DNA of 64,000 nt, from NCBI GenBank assembly GCA_035079005.1, contig CM068709.1, positions 37,732,276 to 37,796,275 of the forward strand. The letters are read 5' to 3'. The DNA is from Fraxinus americana (Eukaryota > Streptophyta > Magnoliopsida > Lamiales > Oleaceae). The translations under genes were made by a program, and so were the position numbers. The notes under the pieces are model-generated. The model was not told the DNA's origin and ran no database searches. It was given only the letters and a program-made list of their open reading frames with translations. Within the stretch, counting starts at the first letter, position 1. Each line of letters opens with the position of its first letter. Of this stretch, positions 23,729 through 37,343 are shown in pieces.

Positions 23729-26700
23729 ATGATAGATAGAAAGTACGGTCGTCGGAATCGAAGCAGCTGTTCGGAGAGTAACGGCTTCCAAGATGTTGAT
23801 ACGGACTATCTTTCCCAAGAATGCCCTCAAGATGTTTACGATTTTACGTACTCATCTCAGGGTTCCACTCATTGTCACTGGCCTGATTCATATGGTTTTA
23901 ATTCATCGCAGGAGTCGAGGCAATTGACGATTTCCGGTGCAAGAAAGGGTGGGGAATGTGAGGATTCTGATGGGGATTTGTGGAAGCCCAAGAAAGTGAA
24001 GGTGTTTGACGTTGATTCGGGGCCGAATGGATCGAATTCCTCGCAGGGCACGAGGGAATTGGCGATTTTGCCCAGGACGGGTGGTCAAGAAGAAGGGGTT
24101 TTCGAGTTTACTGATGGGGATTTTTGGAAATCGAAGAAGGCCAAGAATGTTGATTTGGATCCCTATGGATTGAGTTTATCGCAGGAGTCTGGCGAATTGG
24201 CAGTTCTGCCTTCCAGAAAGAGCAACGATAATTGGTTTTCTTGGGACTGCGGTGGGATTTCTGAAAAATATAAGAAGGTGGATAGTAAAGAAAATGGGGT
24301 TTTGCAGAAAAATAAGAATAAGAATAACAAGAAGAAGGCTGTGAAATTGAAGGAGTTGGGATCAGATGTAGTGGAGCTGCCAGCGACCTTGATGGAGACT
24401 CAAGAGTTTGGGGAGATGATGGAGCATGTGGACGAGGTGAATTTTGCACTAGATGGGTTGAAGAAGGGGCAGCCTATCAGGACTCGAAGGGCGAGTCTTC
24501 TGTCTTTTCTTTCAATATGTGGAACTGCTCAGCAGCGGCGCCTGTTGAGGGTTCACCGGTATCAAATTTCATCCTTTATTTGCCAACTCATTTGATTTAT
24601 CTTGATAAATACTTGTTTATCTATTGGACTAATTTTGTGGTTTTTGGGGCAATGAGAACTTTATATGAGGAAAGAATAGATGATTATGTGAATTTTCGAG
24701 GTTTGAGGCTCGGTCATGTTATTGTTTTTCTCTAGTTTTATTGGGATGATATTCAGATTGTGTGACCCATTATCTTTTGATTTTATTTATAAAATTACGT
24801 GATTAACTATATAAAAAAAAAAAGATTGTGTGACCCATTAGGTTTACAGAGCTCAAGAAACTCGCCGACCTATATTAATAATTAATGAGGATGAATATGA
24901 GAACATTCAAGACTTCACGATATTTTCTTAAAATCTATATTTCAATCGTGGCATTTCTCTGCTTGATTTCTTGGGGCCAGTTTTTAGGTTCGTATGAGGT
25001 TAGCATTCGCGATTCATTTATACAGGAAACTGCAAAATTGTCTGTAAGAATTCTTCGAAAATCTTTAGGACTTCCCAGATATTTATAGATACTTCATTTT
25101 AGTATAATTCATCACACCTCAATTATGAAAAACCGATATGTGCTTCTACAATTCTATCTTCTCTTCATTTCACTAAAACATGTTAGGGATTGACTTATAA
25201 ATACCATTATATCAGTGTTTGAAAATGTTAAATCAAGTTGAGAGGCATTTTACTTTTATGAGGTGAGGAGTAAGCGACTAGACGCCTTGAGGCACAACCC
25301 TCAAACCGGTAAAATAATTCAAATATTAAAAATACATAATTGTACTTCTAATAAACCATAAATCATCTAGAAGTCGTATAAAACATTTGAACAAAATTAA
25401 AGTTTAATTTGCAGCTAAAAATATAGCGCCCGTTTATAATGAGAGAAATAGTAATTTATTTTTAGAATGTGTGGTTAAAAAAGTAGGAATTTTTTTGGAT
25501 TTACGTGTAATATTATTTTATTGGAGAATGTGTGGTTCATAAGAAGAGAGAAAAATGAATTATATTTTAATGGAGAATAATGGGGGCCAAACGGGGATAG
25601 AAATGGATAACAAAATAACAAATAATGAATTAACCCAGTTAATAATTGCACAACTAGACTACTAATACACCACTAGAACTAAAAGTCTGAATCTAATGAA
25701 ACAATTGACTAAATGTTTTAGAATTTTGCTTGCTTAGAAGATAAAGTAAAAGCATACCCTGAAGAAAGAAAACAAAAACATATGGACAACAATATAAATA
25801 CAAAGGAAAGAGAAAGAAGAGTATAATTACACGTCACAAGTCTTTTGTCTCCGGTCATCTGCAGCTTCACTTGGGGGTTAGCGCCTTTCAGTTGTAGGAG
25901 TAGAGGGCTAGGGCACGCTTGGCTCTTCACTTTGTTCCTTTATCGTATCTTCAATTTCCTTTGTATTTAGGGTAGGGTAGTATTGGAAACAACCCAAACC
26001 CTCAAAACATTCTAAGATATGAAATGCCATCCTAAAAAGCTGAGGTTGGTAGCAAGAACAGCTCATTAAGGGCAAGACTAAGAAGCACGTCTAATGGTGA
26101 ACAACACAACATAAAACATAAGCTTTTAAAGTTTTTAACAAAACTTCACAAGAGGCATGCCTCAAGGTGCAAGCCTCGGGTATTTTCAAAACACTACATT
26201 GTATTTCGATATAAAATGATTATGCACTTATCAGAAAAAGAAATTCCACATCAGATATGTGAATTTTCTATATTCTGTCTCTGCGCTTGATTTTTCCCTT
26301 CATGATTATTGTGAGATCTGATTATTAGAACAGTCTATTGATTCTGCATTATTGAAATTTGTAATACTCTTTTTGAAAAATTCAAGTCAAATGGTTAGTG
26401 GTCATTCAATGACGCTGTATAGACCAATATAAAATTTTCGTGCAAAATAACACGCGAGTATCGAAACTGTTGAGCCTATGTGAAGTTGAGATTTACCTGT
26501 CATCAACCCATTTCAAACAGTAAAATCTGTAGGCAATAATGTTTGTGAGGTGAAAACAATGTTCAAGAGGCCTGAACGTGTAAAACTGAAACTCTTTGGT
26601 TATTGCCTATAGGGGAAAAATCAACATGCTTTTAATGTCGAATCATGATCAACCTTGACAAAAATAAAGCACTGGGTTGAACAATTCTTTGCTGTCAAGG

Positions 26701-29700
26701 CAGTAGCAATACATAAGTCATCCTGTTATCAGCGATCAATATATATTTTCACATGTACACAATTTGGATATCTAGATGATTATTGGCTGAAAACTCTTTT
26801 GATATTTTATTTTTAGTTAGCAAATTGTTGTTATTTGTTTGTTGAGTACTCTGTAACTTGCTGAGATCATTCTTAGGATGGCCAAAACTATTATTCACGT
26901 GGTTTCGGAACTGAGTTTTGATGACCCCCCCAGCAACCTTGCTGCTGCTGCTCTATTCTACGTCCTGACAAGTGATGTAAGTTCCTTTTTCATTGCGAAG
27001 TTATTCCTGTTGGTAATAGGCTTTATTGGGTTTTGACTACTAGTTTCAAACTTTCAATCTAATAGCTTATGTTTTTACACTATGCCCATAATTGCTAATT
27101 GCAAAATGGATAAGAATTTCAATTTTTTTCTTAAAGAGTTAAGTGTCATTTTGTTCAAGTTCCTTAAAGAGGTCTTAAGCATCTACTACTGATAATCCAT
27201 AATTTAGACAAAATGCATGGATCGTTTGGGAGGATTTAGTTTTTCACTTATCACAAAGAACAGAGAGGGGAGGAAAAATGTACATTAGTATTTCTGAGAG
27301 GAAGAACTGATTTAGTTTTATATCATGTTGTTGACAATGCTGACCATACCCCTTGGACATTTAGTATTGCTCTTGGTTCGAAATTGATCTTAGTAATTCT
27401 CTTGGTTCGTCTTGTCTCAACTACTTTAGATCTTCAGATACACCCCATTAAGTTAAAGCGAGTAAATTTTACTGCATGAATGCAACAAATATAATGGTAG
27501 CTACCTCCACTAGGAGGGTTAGGTCTGAAATATTTTTTATATTAAAAGAGCGAGTTCTGGAAATATGGTATAAAAAGTATGAGATGTCACTACACTCATT
27601 TTGTTTTCATAAGTCTTATGGCAAGGCAACTCAGGTGTTAATTTTGGATTGCATCAAATTGTTTCACTAGTGGGACATTGAAGAAATGTACCCAGAGAAA
27701 AACTGGATCACATCCTCTGGGATGAAATTTTGTGCATTACCTAGTTTCTAGTTGTGTGTTATAGAAAGACAGTTGTGCTGATTTTTAGGTCATGCTTGAT
27801 TTTTTTCCTTGCCTATGGTATTCGATTTTGACTATTTGAAGTTTATAGTTGTTTATGGTTCAAATTGACAGTTTTGCTGGTTGCTCTACACATCGACGTG
27901 TTCAATTTGTTTTTTGCCTATGATTTTAGATTTCAACTATATATTGAATTTGATATCTTCTGTTTCATTCGTAATAACTTACCTATCATCTAGACATCTA
28001 TTAGCAGTCCAAAGAAAGACTTGAATTTTCTTGAATCCTTACTTTTTCAGGGTCAAGATGATCATGTTCTCAATTCTCACAGTTGCATTCGCTTTTTGAT
28101 AAGAATGTTGAAACCACACACATCAGGTGCTGCCAAAGAAAAGACACTGACCATCGGTAGCAAGCTTCTGGGCATATGCAAAGATGCTGGTATCTTACAA
28201 GATTCAGCCAAGGGACCAGATTCCAGCTCTGCTGCAATAATGCTCAAGGTTCAGGAGATTCTTATCAATTGCAAGGAAATGAAGCCAAGGGATAAAAAAC
28301 ATAATGGAGAGGACAGACCTGAGTTGACTCCTAAGTGGATTAGTTTGCTGACAATGGAAAAAGCTTGTTTATCCAGAGTCTCTATTGAAGGTTTATTAAT
28401 ACTACTTCCCATTTGTTTTGACATAAATAGTGGATGTTTAGTGTTTAGTTATTTCATTTTAAGGGTTTTATTTCTATTTTTTGGCACTCATCAGCTTGTT
28501 ACTATATTGCCTAGATGGATGAATAGATGTTGTTTTGTAGTTATAAATTTGTGAGATTATGCTGATTATGTGCAGACATTTACTTATTCATTGCTATTAT
28601 AAATTTATGATAGTCAGTGACAATTTGCTAAAGCTATGGACACCCTTGGAAGGCGATTGACTCTTTCCTTGTATACAGTTCATGCCTCAGAATGTGCATC
28701 TCCTTTTTTTTTTTTCTTGTTGATGTGTGACCTTTCCTTTTGAATTCTGCATATCTTTCTCCTATTCAACCTTTCCTTCTCCTTTCCATCCGTTGATTTA
28801 AGAAACGCCTTATCCATTTGTTACTCTATAAAAACATTTGTTGCTATATGAAAACTCAAACTGAGTGCTGTGCATGACCACTACCCCGTTAGTTATTTTT
28901 TGCTTCTACAATTAAACTAGCTATTGCTGGTCCACTTTTTCTCATGCATGTTCTATATACAATGCACTGCCATTATTTTCTGCTTCTAACTATAAAAAAA
29001 AGAATATTTATCTTCCTCTAAAATATTGTTTACATAGAAATATCTGAGTACCATTCTATCTTACCCAAAAAATTGTGAAAATTATCACATTATTTTAAAT
29101 TTATAACTTACTTGACCTGTTCTTGCTGCCATCTTCCCCTGCAATGTATTTAAACCTCTATTAATTTTTCCATTGCCCCTTTTCTTTGATTTGGATTCAT
29201 ACAGACACCTCAGGCACTGTCAGAAAATCTGGGGGCAACTTCAAGGAAAAACTAAGAGAGTTTGGAGGACTTGATGCCGTGTTTGAAGTAGCGAGAAAAT
29301 GTCATTCTGTAATGGAGGTGTGACCTGCATATTCTCATTTTATGTGATTATTGGTTCTGATAAGGCCTAGCTCATCATTCATTGGTAGGAGTCATCATTA
29401 CAGTCTTTTATAGAGTTTAGAAGAGACACCTGCTGGAGTAAAAGATATGCTGATAGAGTGGGAAACCAAGTATCTATCCTAAAAGTTACACAATGATTGA
29501 GCTTATAACCAGTGCAAGTTGTGATTATTAGTTTGAAAGACCACATTATTGCATAATTGATTGATCAAAATACAAAGAAGATTTATACACTTCTCATAAT
29601 AAGTTGAAAATTATGACCGTACTTTTATGACCTTGGTTTTGAACTAGCACTTAGAGATGGCTTGACAATCATACCATATATTTGTTTTCACTAAAATTTA

Positions 29701-32700
29701 TGTTTGTTCCTGTCTAGGTATATGCTACATGCAGATCCTGAATATTTTTCTTTCTTCCCTCGCGTATATAACTTGTCAGAAATTGAAATCAAACCCACAA
29801 CCTTTGATAAATCACGGTTCTTTTCTTTGAATATTTTTCTTGACTGTTTTTAACACGAAGCATGTGCATATACTGCAATTAATTTGTTGAATGTAAGAGT
29901 GGATAACATAAGGGAGGAAAAATAATGTGGATGGCTTTCCAATTATGTGAAGGGACAAGGTCTTCTTTTTCCCATTATTTTTTATGGGGTTTCTCTAGTT
30001 GTTACCATTTCCCTTTTTAAGGAGTAGGGGGAATGAGGGACCCTTCTTCGAGCCCGGCAAATCCTTTTCATTGGAAATGACTGGGTGAGATGGGCTTCTA
30101 TCAATAAAACTTGGGTCCTATTTCTAAGGCAATTCATCATGCTCCCTTACATTTGTTCTCTTTGCTCCTGGTTAGTATTTAGCTTTTGCTGAATCAGAGT
30201 GAAATGATGGAAACCTATAGTACCCCATCATGAAGATTGAAAATATGAAGTTACCAAAATAATGAGATGAATTCTGGGACGTTTCCAAAATTTGTCTGAA
30301 ACCCTAGTGGAGCCTTAATGTGAAGGAAATTATATTTATATCAGCTGGTAGAACCTGATGGAGTTGAGCTAGAAATTTCTTATCAGCAGTATATCCTTTA
30401 TTTTGTGCTTGTTCTTCACCCACACAAGTTTTAGAAAAAATAAAAAATAAAAAATAGTGGCTTCTTTAAATGACCCTTCTACCTTGAAAGACGTTTCTTC
30501 TGAAGGTAAATCTGTTGGCTGTAGATGCGAGAATAGATTATTGCACGTTCTTGTGAGCCAGTTAAATAAGCTTTCTTTTTGTTTATAGAAGTTATGTTTT
30601 CTAAAGTTTATTGACTTTATGCAGGGATGGTTAGAACGAAGTCCATCTTTAGTGCTAGATTCGAAAGATGTCACGGGGATAGAAAGCCTAGTACTGCTTT
30701 TGAAATGTTTAAAAATCATGGAAAATGCCACATTCCTTAGCAAAGATAATCAGGTATCGAGCTTGTATCTAGATCTTGCATTGCTGACAACATCATCTTA
30801 TACTTGCTCCCCTATCATTCTAAATGATAAACTGTCGATTAGCTGATATTGATTTGTCTGAAGTTGTCTGTAAATTTGGTTATAAATTACAGTGCCATTT
30901 GCTTGGTATGAAAGGAAACTTTGACAGTCAGCGAACTCCACGTACTTTCACGAAACTGATTCTAAGTGTCATTAAGATTCTCTCAGGTATCTTATACTGG
31001 TAAAATTTCCCATAGATATCCTTATTTCTTTCTTTTAAGATATCCGGATTAGTTCCTTAGTATTAGCTGCACAATGGACTTGATGATTGTGTTTATTGCA
31101 GTTAATTTTCTCATGATTTGTTTCAATGATAGGTGTTTCCTTACTGAGAAATCTGTGGGGCAGTTCTCAAGATGAGAAACTATGTGGAATTTGTAATAGG
31201 AGCATAAATTCTTCTGAAAGGCCTTTAACAACATATGGTAAAGTTACTTCGTCTAAATTTCTCTTGTTATATATACTCATCTGTGTTAAGAGTGCTTATG
31301 CTTTCAAATGAAAATGGTGAGCAAGTATTTTGCGTTAGCATTGTGAGTATTTGCAACAATATTGTTTATTCTTGAACATTAAAAATCACATATGATAAAG
31401 ATACTGAGTCTATATCTGGTTTGATATTTGTACTCCTCCACGTTAAGAGAGCTTATGCTTTAAATTAAAAATGAAGAGCGGGCATTTCACTTTGTCAATG
31501 TGACTATTTGGAATAATAAGTTATTTTTGAATATTAGTAGCTCAATTATTATTATTATTTTTTTTTTCTGAAATTGCAGTGGGCAAAGTTGAGAAGTCTT
31601 TCAGTCCTTGCGCAGGGTGTGGTAGCATGGAATGGACCTCCTCTGAGAAAGGCTTTTGTGTATCTCGAGACGATCCATGCATTAGTTCTGATCAGCCAGG
31701 ATGCTGTAAATCCAGTCTGGAAACTACGAACATAGCTTCTGATCCTTGGTTGCTGAAGATGAGAATTGAGTCCTCCACATCTGGGTCATGCAGTGGAACA
31801 TCAGGGAATTCAATCAATGGATTATCCTTGAGAAATAATGATTCAGAATTAAAATTTGGTATTGGCAAGAGAAATAAAGTTTCTGAAGGTGCCAACTTCG
31901 ATTTTGTCGAGGACAGTCACGCTCCTTTCGTATTTCATGACGACGAATTTGATGAACCCTCTAAGTGGGATTTATTATCTGGAAGGAGAAAGAAATCTCG
32001 AACTGAAAATAGTGGGGCAACAGTAAGTGACCATCGAGACAAGTGTCCCTCTCAACTGATGTCGAGCCAACTAGAAACAAGCAACTTGGAAAATCCCTGT
32101 TCGCAGGAGGCCTCTTGTTCATCTACTGCTGATGAAAACAACTCCGATCTTCTGGCAGATTGTCTTCTTACGGCTGTCAAGGTAATTTAAAATTTCAATT
32201 CGTAAAGTTTAAAGAAATGAGTTTCCAATGGAAGACTAAGGATGAAGAGTTTTAATTTGGTCCTTCTAGAGGTATCCTATATTGTGTATAGGAGTTATTT
32301 TACGTTATGTGTCATAAAGTTATTATAGATCCATCAAGTTTAACTGAAGACTGTTGGGGAGGCCTTTTCTTTAAGTTCTTTTCATAGGTGCTTTTTAATT
32401 TTTCTTCTTCAAAATGGCACATTCTTTAAATCCTTTTCTTAAGCTTAAAAGGATATTTGTGTTCTTTTTCTTATTTTTCTTGTACATTGTTGTCTGGATG
32501 ATTATTTTACAGTTTTCACTTGCTCATGCATCAGCATTCTGGAAATTACTGAGTTTCTTTATTATTAATTTGCAGGTTCTTATGAACTTAACCAATGACA
32601 ACCCTGAGGGTTGTCGGCAAATTGCTGCCAGTGGAGGTCTTGAAACACTGTCTTCACTGATTGCTGGTCACTTTCCATCGTTTAGCTTATCATTGCCTCC

Positions 32701-35067
32701 CTATCCAAGGGAGAATAGTTTCTCGTCTAAATCAAGTGTGGAGACTAGCCAAGAGAACTACCCTCTTCTCACTGATCAAGAGCTAGACTTTCTTGTTGCT
32801 ATTCTGGGCTTGCTTGTGAATTTGGTGGAGAAGGATTGCGGCAACAGGTAAATTGTTCTCTGTTTTTCTTCATCTTTTGTTTGTTAGTCTGGACTTTAGA
32901 GAACTGGATGACTAATATTTCATTGTTTTACTGATGATGTTTTCTATCGAAAGTGTGAACTTGATAAAATTTCTTTTACATTGATATGTGATCAGTATTT
33001 GACTGAGATGAGAACGTTAAGATGGATTTCTAGTAAAACGAGAATGTAAATAGAAATCGGCATCTGTGAATTGGTTAATATAGCATCTATGAAAGATAAG
33101 TTGTGAGAGGATCAGTTAAGATGGCTTTGGACACATCCAAAGAAGGATATGCCAGATGCACAGGTTTGAGAAGTAATGGAATTATTACTAATGATAAGCT
33201 CAGAGGAAGAGGTCATCCAAAAATTACACTGAGTTTTTTAAGAAAGATTTCAACCTTTTGCAGGCTATCCAAAAATTGCATGGTGTGAGTTTTTAACCAT
33301 TTTAACTTTTCAAATGTCCTTTGATGGAGTGGAATGGAAGATCCATGTAGTTTAAAAAAAAAAACTGGCATAGGGAAGCATGACGTGTGCACCACAGTAT
33401 TGTTGTTTCTATTTGGTTTTGTTTGCCTTGATGTTGTAAATTGAACAAGATCTCGACATGAGGTGCAAGATGAGATCTTCATTGCTTTGAATTTGCACAT
33501 TCTTTGCATTTATGAATTGAGGACATATGTCACCTTGTAAGAACTGGTTAACTACACCTTCAAATGTTTTCCACATTTTAAACTTCTAAATAATTATTGT
33601 CATAGTAGGGGAAAAAAGGACCTAAATTTGAAAATGTTTCTCTAGTTGTCTGATTATGTAAAAATTCAAATCTCTAAAACTCTCAAGGAATTAGCATAAT
33701 TCAAAGTGATGATTTTTCTATTGGCTGCACAATGTTTCGGTTCTGCAAAGTTTCTACAAACTGATGATCATAGTAAATCAGTTTGCATTTTTAACCTAAT
33801 TTTGAATGACTTCTGATCATTGCCAGGCAACCTTGGCTTATGGTAACAGATTTTGCTATTACAAGTTAGAAATAATTAGTGTCTCTGCTATATCTTTTAC
33901 TGCAGATCAAGGCTTGCTACAAGTAGTGTTTCATTACCCAGCTTGGAAGGGATGGAGGACCGTAAGGATGTAATTCCGATATTGTGCTCTATCTTTTTGG
34001 CTAATCAAGGGGCTGGCGAGGCCACTGGAGAAGGAAAATGTTTGTCCTGGGTGAGTGAATTGGTGTCATTTTATTATGTATTATTTCCATATTTGATTCA
34101 GCTTTTCTGTGTTGAAAGTATTAACTTTAGTTGCATGGCAATGGGCAACGGGGGGGTTCATGGATTTGTTTTTTTTTAGTTCTATCGCCTTTGTCCCTAG
34201 ATATCTTGAGAAATAATTATTTTCTTATTTGTGCGATTGATTTTTTCTTTGAAAATCCAAAAGGGGAATGACATCATTGGTCTCTAGCCTATTGCCTGAG
34301 TGGTAAGTTGGTGTCCAATTTCAAAAAGGAGTAAGCTGGTCCTCAACCTTTTATCATAGTTGCGCAGTTAGTCCCAATGATGGAAACCATCCAAATTGTG
34401 TGTTTGTGCAGCTATAGTTAAAGTTTGGGGACCGTTCCCTTTTTATAATATGAAGAAAGGAATAACTAGTTTCTGTAAGTGTTTGAGAGCCATTAGCAGA
34501 TGAAGATTTTTATTTTTTCAAAAATGTTGTGAACATCATTACATCTATAAATATGCAGGAAAAATAATGTATGTGGTTGACATCTATGTGCGAAATGTGA
34601 TTATGCAGGATGATGAAGATTCCATATTACAGGGAGAGAAAGAAGCTGAAAAAATGATTGTAGAAGCCTATGCAGCTCTTCTTCTTGCATTCCTTTCTAC
34701 TGAAAGGTTTGTACACCTTCGTCGGCTTATCCTTTCCCTAAATACATTTTGACTACAGTTCTCACAAATCATTGTTTTCCCCTTTTCGATTACCAGTAAG
34801 AGCATACATAATGCTATTGCTGAATGTCTTCCGGATCACAACCTGGCAATACTCGTTCCAGTGTTGGAAAGATTTGTGGTATGGATTTCTCATGTAACTC
34901 TTTACAATAGTTCGTGAATTGTATAGTATGCCAAACTAGGTCAGATAAACGTCATTCATATCATCGTGCTTTTGTACTTCCAGGAATTTCATATGACGCT
35001 GAACATGATATCCCCAGAGACGCACAAAACTGTGCTGGAAGTAATCGAATCATGCAGAATTCGATGA
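23729..35067 (+). CDS. WAPL: WAPL cohesin-release factor, complete, 13 exons
   Basis: Wings apart-like protein removes cohesin from chromosomes in meiosis and mitosis; it acts in the nucleus on the SMC/kleisin/PDS5 complex (family knowledge). Exons: 23729-24558, 26877-26976, 28051-28390, 29205-29317, 30625-30753, 30893-30986, 31133-31237, 31580-32181, 32576-32847, 33906-34050, 34609-34706, 34797-34878, 34984-35067. They sum to 2994 nt, 997 residues plus TGA, in frame at every junction; Arabidopsis WAPL1 is of similar length. The start MIDRKYGRRNR matches the conserved N-terminus. Residues 1-215 are a variable tail with repeated SSQ(E/G) motifs. The WAPL helical-repeat domain starts near 220 (LMETQEFGEMMEHVDEVNFA, SICGTAQQRRLL) and runs to the end (EKMIVEAYAALLLAFLST, ECLPDHNLAILVPVLERF); exon 8 inserts a Ser/Asp-rich loop. 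It converges on the hydrolase pseudogene downstream. Confidence 0.96.
25214..26195. mobile_element. Inverted-repeat element in WAPL intron 1, with a nested MITE
   Basis: About 980 bp. The left end AGTGTTTGAAAAT and the reversed right end AGTGTTTTGAAAATACC match. GAGGC-type words follow both ends (GACGCCTTGAGGCAC; GGCATGCCTCAAGGTGC). It encodes no recognisable protein and encloses the Tourist-like MITE at 25426. No target duplication is evident. Confidence 0.55.
25426..25598. mobile_element. Tourist-like MITE nested in the intron-1 element
   Basis: The left end GCGCCCGTTTATAATG pairs with the reversed right end ATCCCCGTTTGGCCCCC. It has the family core AATGTGTGGTTAAAAAAGTA and AATATTATTTTATTGGAGAA. 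The flanking triplets are not an obvious TTA pair. Confidence 0.6.
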
Positions 35068-35628
35068 GAGCTCAAGTTATCTGACACTATATTACGCTGA
35101 AAAGAGTGATGATTAACTAGCCTCTGGAGTGTTCAATTGTTGCTTGATTTTTCCCATTTTTTTTTTCTTTGTTCATATTACTATTCAATATATGTATTTC
35201 CAGCCGCAATACACTGTTCAAGTTGGAGGCTAAGATAAGTGTAGGAAAAATAACAAAAAAATATACCTGATGGAGTACTTGTATGTAATTCGAAGTTTTC
35301 AATAGTGGTTTATAGTTCATGTTATATGTCTGATCATTTTTCTGCAAATTGAAGGCTAACTATTTCATTTGGGAGGTTATTGTCTTAAGAGTGAAGTCTC
35401 ACGGTAGTTACTGAACTTTATTAAGTCACTATTTGCTAGTTTTCTAATGGATATCGACCAGCGATCCAATTGAAATAAATGGCTAAAACAAAATAATGGT
35501 GGGTCATACATCAAACTCTTTAGTTTAACAAAACACGGGACCCCAATACGTCTCTTCAAACTCAATACATTTTTCCCTTTATTCGGTAGAACGTTCGCAC
35601 ACACAAAGGGCTTGTTGAAGAGGAATGA
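35068..35628. other. Intergenic between convergent WAPL and hydrolase genes
   Basis: 561 bp that must hold both 3' untranslated regions and polyadenylation sites. AT-rich; no coding frame or repeat recognised. Confidence 0.6.
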
Positions 35629-36015
35629 TCAACTATGGTCTTTGAGGAAATTAATGATAAGCTGATTCACCTGGTCAGGGAATTGCTCTTGAACAAAATG
35701 AGTTCCTTCTGGTATGTAGATTATATCCAAATTGGGTACAAATGTTTTCACCTCTCCGCTCCTTATGTAGTCTTCCCTTCCTGGTAACTTGAAAACATAA
35801 TCCTTCTCGCCCATTATTAGAAGAGCCGGAACTTCAACTTTTGGATTTGGTATACTATTCTGTTCACTCTTCCGATCAAGAAACGCCCTATAACAGAAAG
35901 AAATAAGCATGTAAAAAGGGTTACTTTCAACAAAAAAGCAACTTTTTTAGTTAAAAGAAAAAGCAAGTCCAAACCTGTTTTGGGCCAAGGTGCAAACTTG
36001 CACTTTATCTTTCTT

Positions 36016-36405
36016 AAGCCCCTGTTTGGTACACATTTAGGGGGTGTTTGACACCCATTTTTGTGAAAAAATGTGTTTTTGAATAATGATTGATAGAAGA
36101 ATGTGTGGTTAAAAAGTAAGAAGAATTTTTAGGTTTATGTGTAATATTATTTTATTGATAGAATGTGTGGTTGAAATGAAGAAAGAGAAAAAGAATGAGA
36201 ATGAGAATGAGAAAAAAATGGGTGCCAAACGGGGGCTTAAATTTTCATTTTCATTCTTCTACTCATTTTCAATCACATATTTTTCAATAAAATAATATTT
36301 TACATCACATTAATAACTTTTCCTTCTTTTTCAATCATAAATTCTCATCAATCTACTATTCCAGAATACATTCTTTCAAAATAACGTGATTCAAACACAA
36401 GAATG
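36016..36405. mobile_element. Tourist-like MITE split by a relative, hydrolase intron 3
   Basis: The outer left end (GCCCCTGTTTGGTACACAT, 36018 on) is separated by the inserted element at 36040-36236 from the rest, which carries the family core (CAATCACATATTTTTCAATA, AATAATATTTTACATCACAT) and ends near GTGATTCAAACACAAGAAT. The right boundary is approximate. Confidence 0.6.
36040..36236. mobile_element. Tourist-like MITE, 197 bp, inserted in a related copy
   Basis: Flanked by TTA on both sides. The left end GGGGGTGTTTGACACCCATT pairs with the reversed right end GCCCCCGTTTGGCACCCATT, 20 bp with few mismatches, so it is one of the youngest copies. Interior: AATGTGTGGTTAAAAAGTAA and TAATATTATTTTATTGATAG. 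Confidence 0.85.
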
Positions 36406-37343
36406 ACATAAGACCACAGTAATTTTTTATGTACAAAACTTCAGGTTACCTATAAGGAACTTGCAGTGCAGTTTGAAATCCAGATTTCTCGTACAAGGTT
36501 CATAGGCGGCAAGATCTTCCTCAGAGAACCAAGAGGGTAGAGGAGTAGAGGGTTCTACCAAGTCCATGATCTCCTGGTTCTCTTGAGCTATTGGAATTTC
36601 GCTTCTGGAGAACATGATGTAAATATTCCTCACTACCGTTTTAGCATCATATCGACCAAAATCAGCTTCAGCACGTCCAGGTTCCTGCAAGAAAAAATTT
36701 GTAATTTACTGATAAAGAGTTGGAAGCAGCCAAATCTGGGTATCCCGAGGAAGAAAGAGGACCTGCCATCTCAAAACATAGAAGCCTTCGGGAAGGAGCT
36801 TATGATGTGTGGGAGGACGTGGAGGCATAAATGGCATGCCTAATGTCACGAACCCTGAAACTCTCTCCTGATGGAGGAGGACAAATATGGAAACAACGGC
36901 AGCTCCAAAATCTTTGCCAACCAGAAAAACCTGCAAATTAATATTTGAAGATGAATGATTGAACATTAAGGCAATTCCACATAAACTCCAATTTTCAAGG
37001 CAATCAATTGAAAAATAAGAGCAAAAACACAATTATCACCAAAGGATCACATACCTTGGAGATGTTAAGAGCATCTAAGAATTGCAAGGAGGTCAGATAT
37101 CAGATCCAAAAAGACGGTCTTCTCGGGTTGGGGTGGCCGATCGGATAACCCGTATCCTCTATAATCGGGTGAGATTGCTCTGAAACCAGCCTTGGCAACT
37201 GCAATCATCTGGTGGCGCCAAGAGTACCATATTTCGGGAAATCCGTGCAAAAACACCACTACCGGCGACGATTCACTTCCGATTTCTGCGATGTGAAGCT
37301 TTAGCCCGTTCACTCCGACGTAGTTGTGCTCAATTTCGTCCAT

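Larger units (their letters stand above)
35629..37343 (-). pseudogene. Epoxide-hydrolase-type alpha/beta hydrolase with two frameshifts
   Basis: Soluble epoxide hydrolases add water to epoxides of lipids or xenobiotics. Exons, minus strand: 37343-37055, 36930-36763, 36684-36450, 35887-35629. The start MDEIEHNYVGVNGLKLHI is typical. HGFPEIWYSWRHQM holds the oxyanion HGFP motif. The nucleophile is D103 in VGKDFGAAV, the acid D260 in MGEKDYVF, the base H294 in EGTHFVQEQ, and all three are kept. Two lesions break the frame. Near 37076 exon 1 has one extra base, giving a stop soon after LLAIL; near 36498 exon 3 lacks one base just after EEDLAAY. Allowing for both, the chain would be 316 residues, normal for the family. 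It is either a recent pseudogene or carries two assembly errors. Its start faces the SF3B2 relic across 343 bp. Intron 3 holds nested MITEs. Confidence 0.85.

Noticed and set aside
24108..24449. A 113-codon minus-strand frame inside WAPL exon 1
   Set aside because: It is the shadow of the WAPL frame, which is supported by family similarity and exon phases.
37055..37100. An alternative splice acceptor (CTTAG) in hydrolase exon 1 to remove the extra base
   Set aside because: No matching donor lies close upstream, and the preceding codons match the family right up to the lesion.
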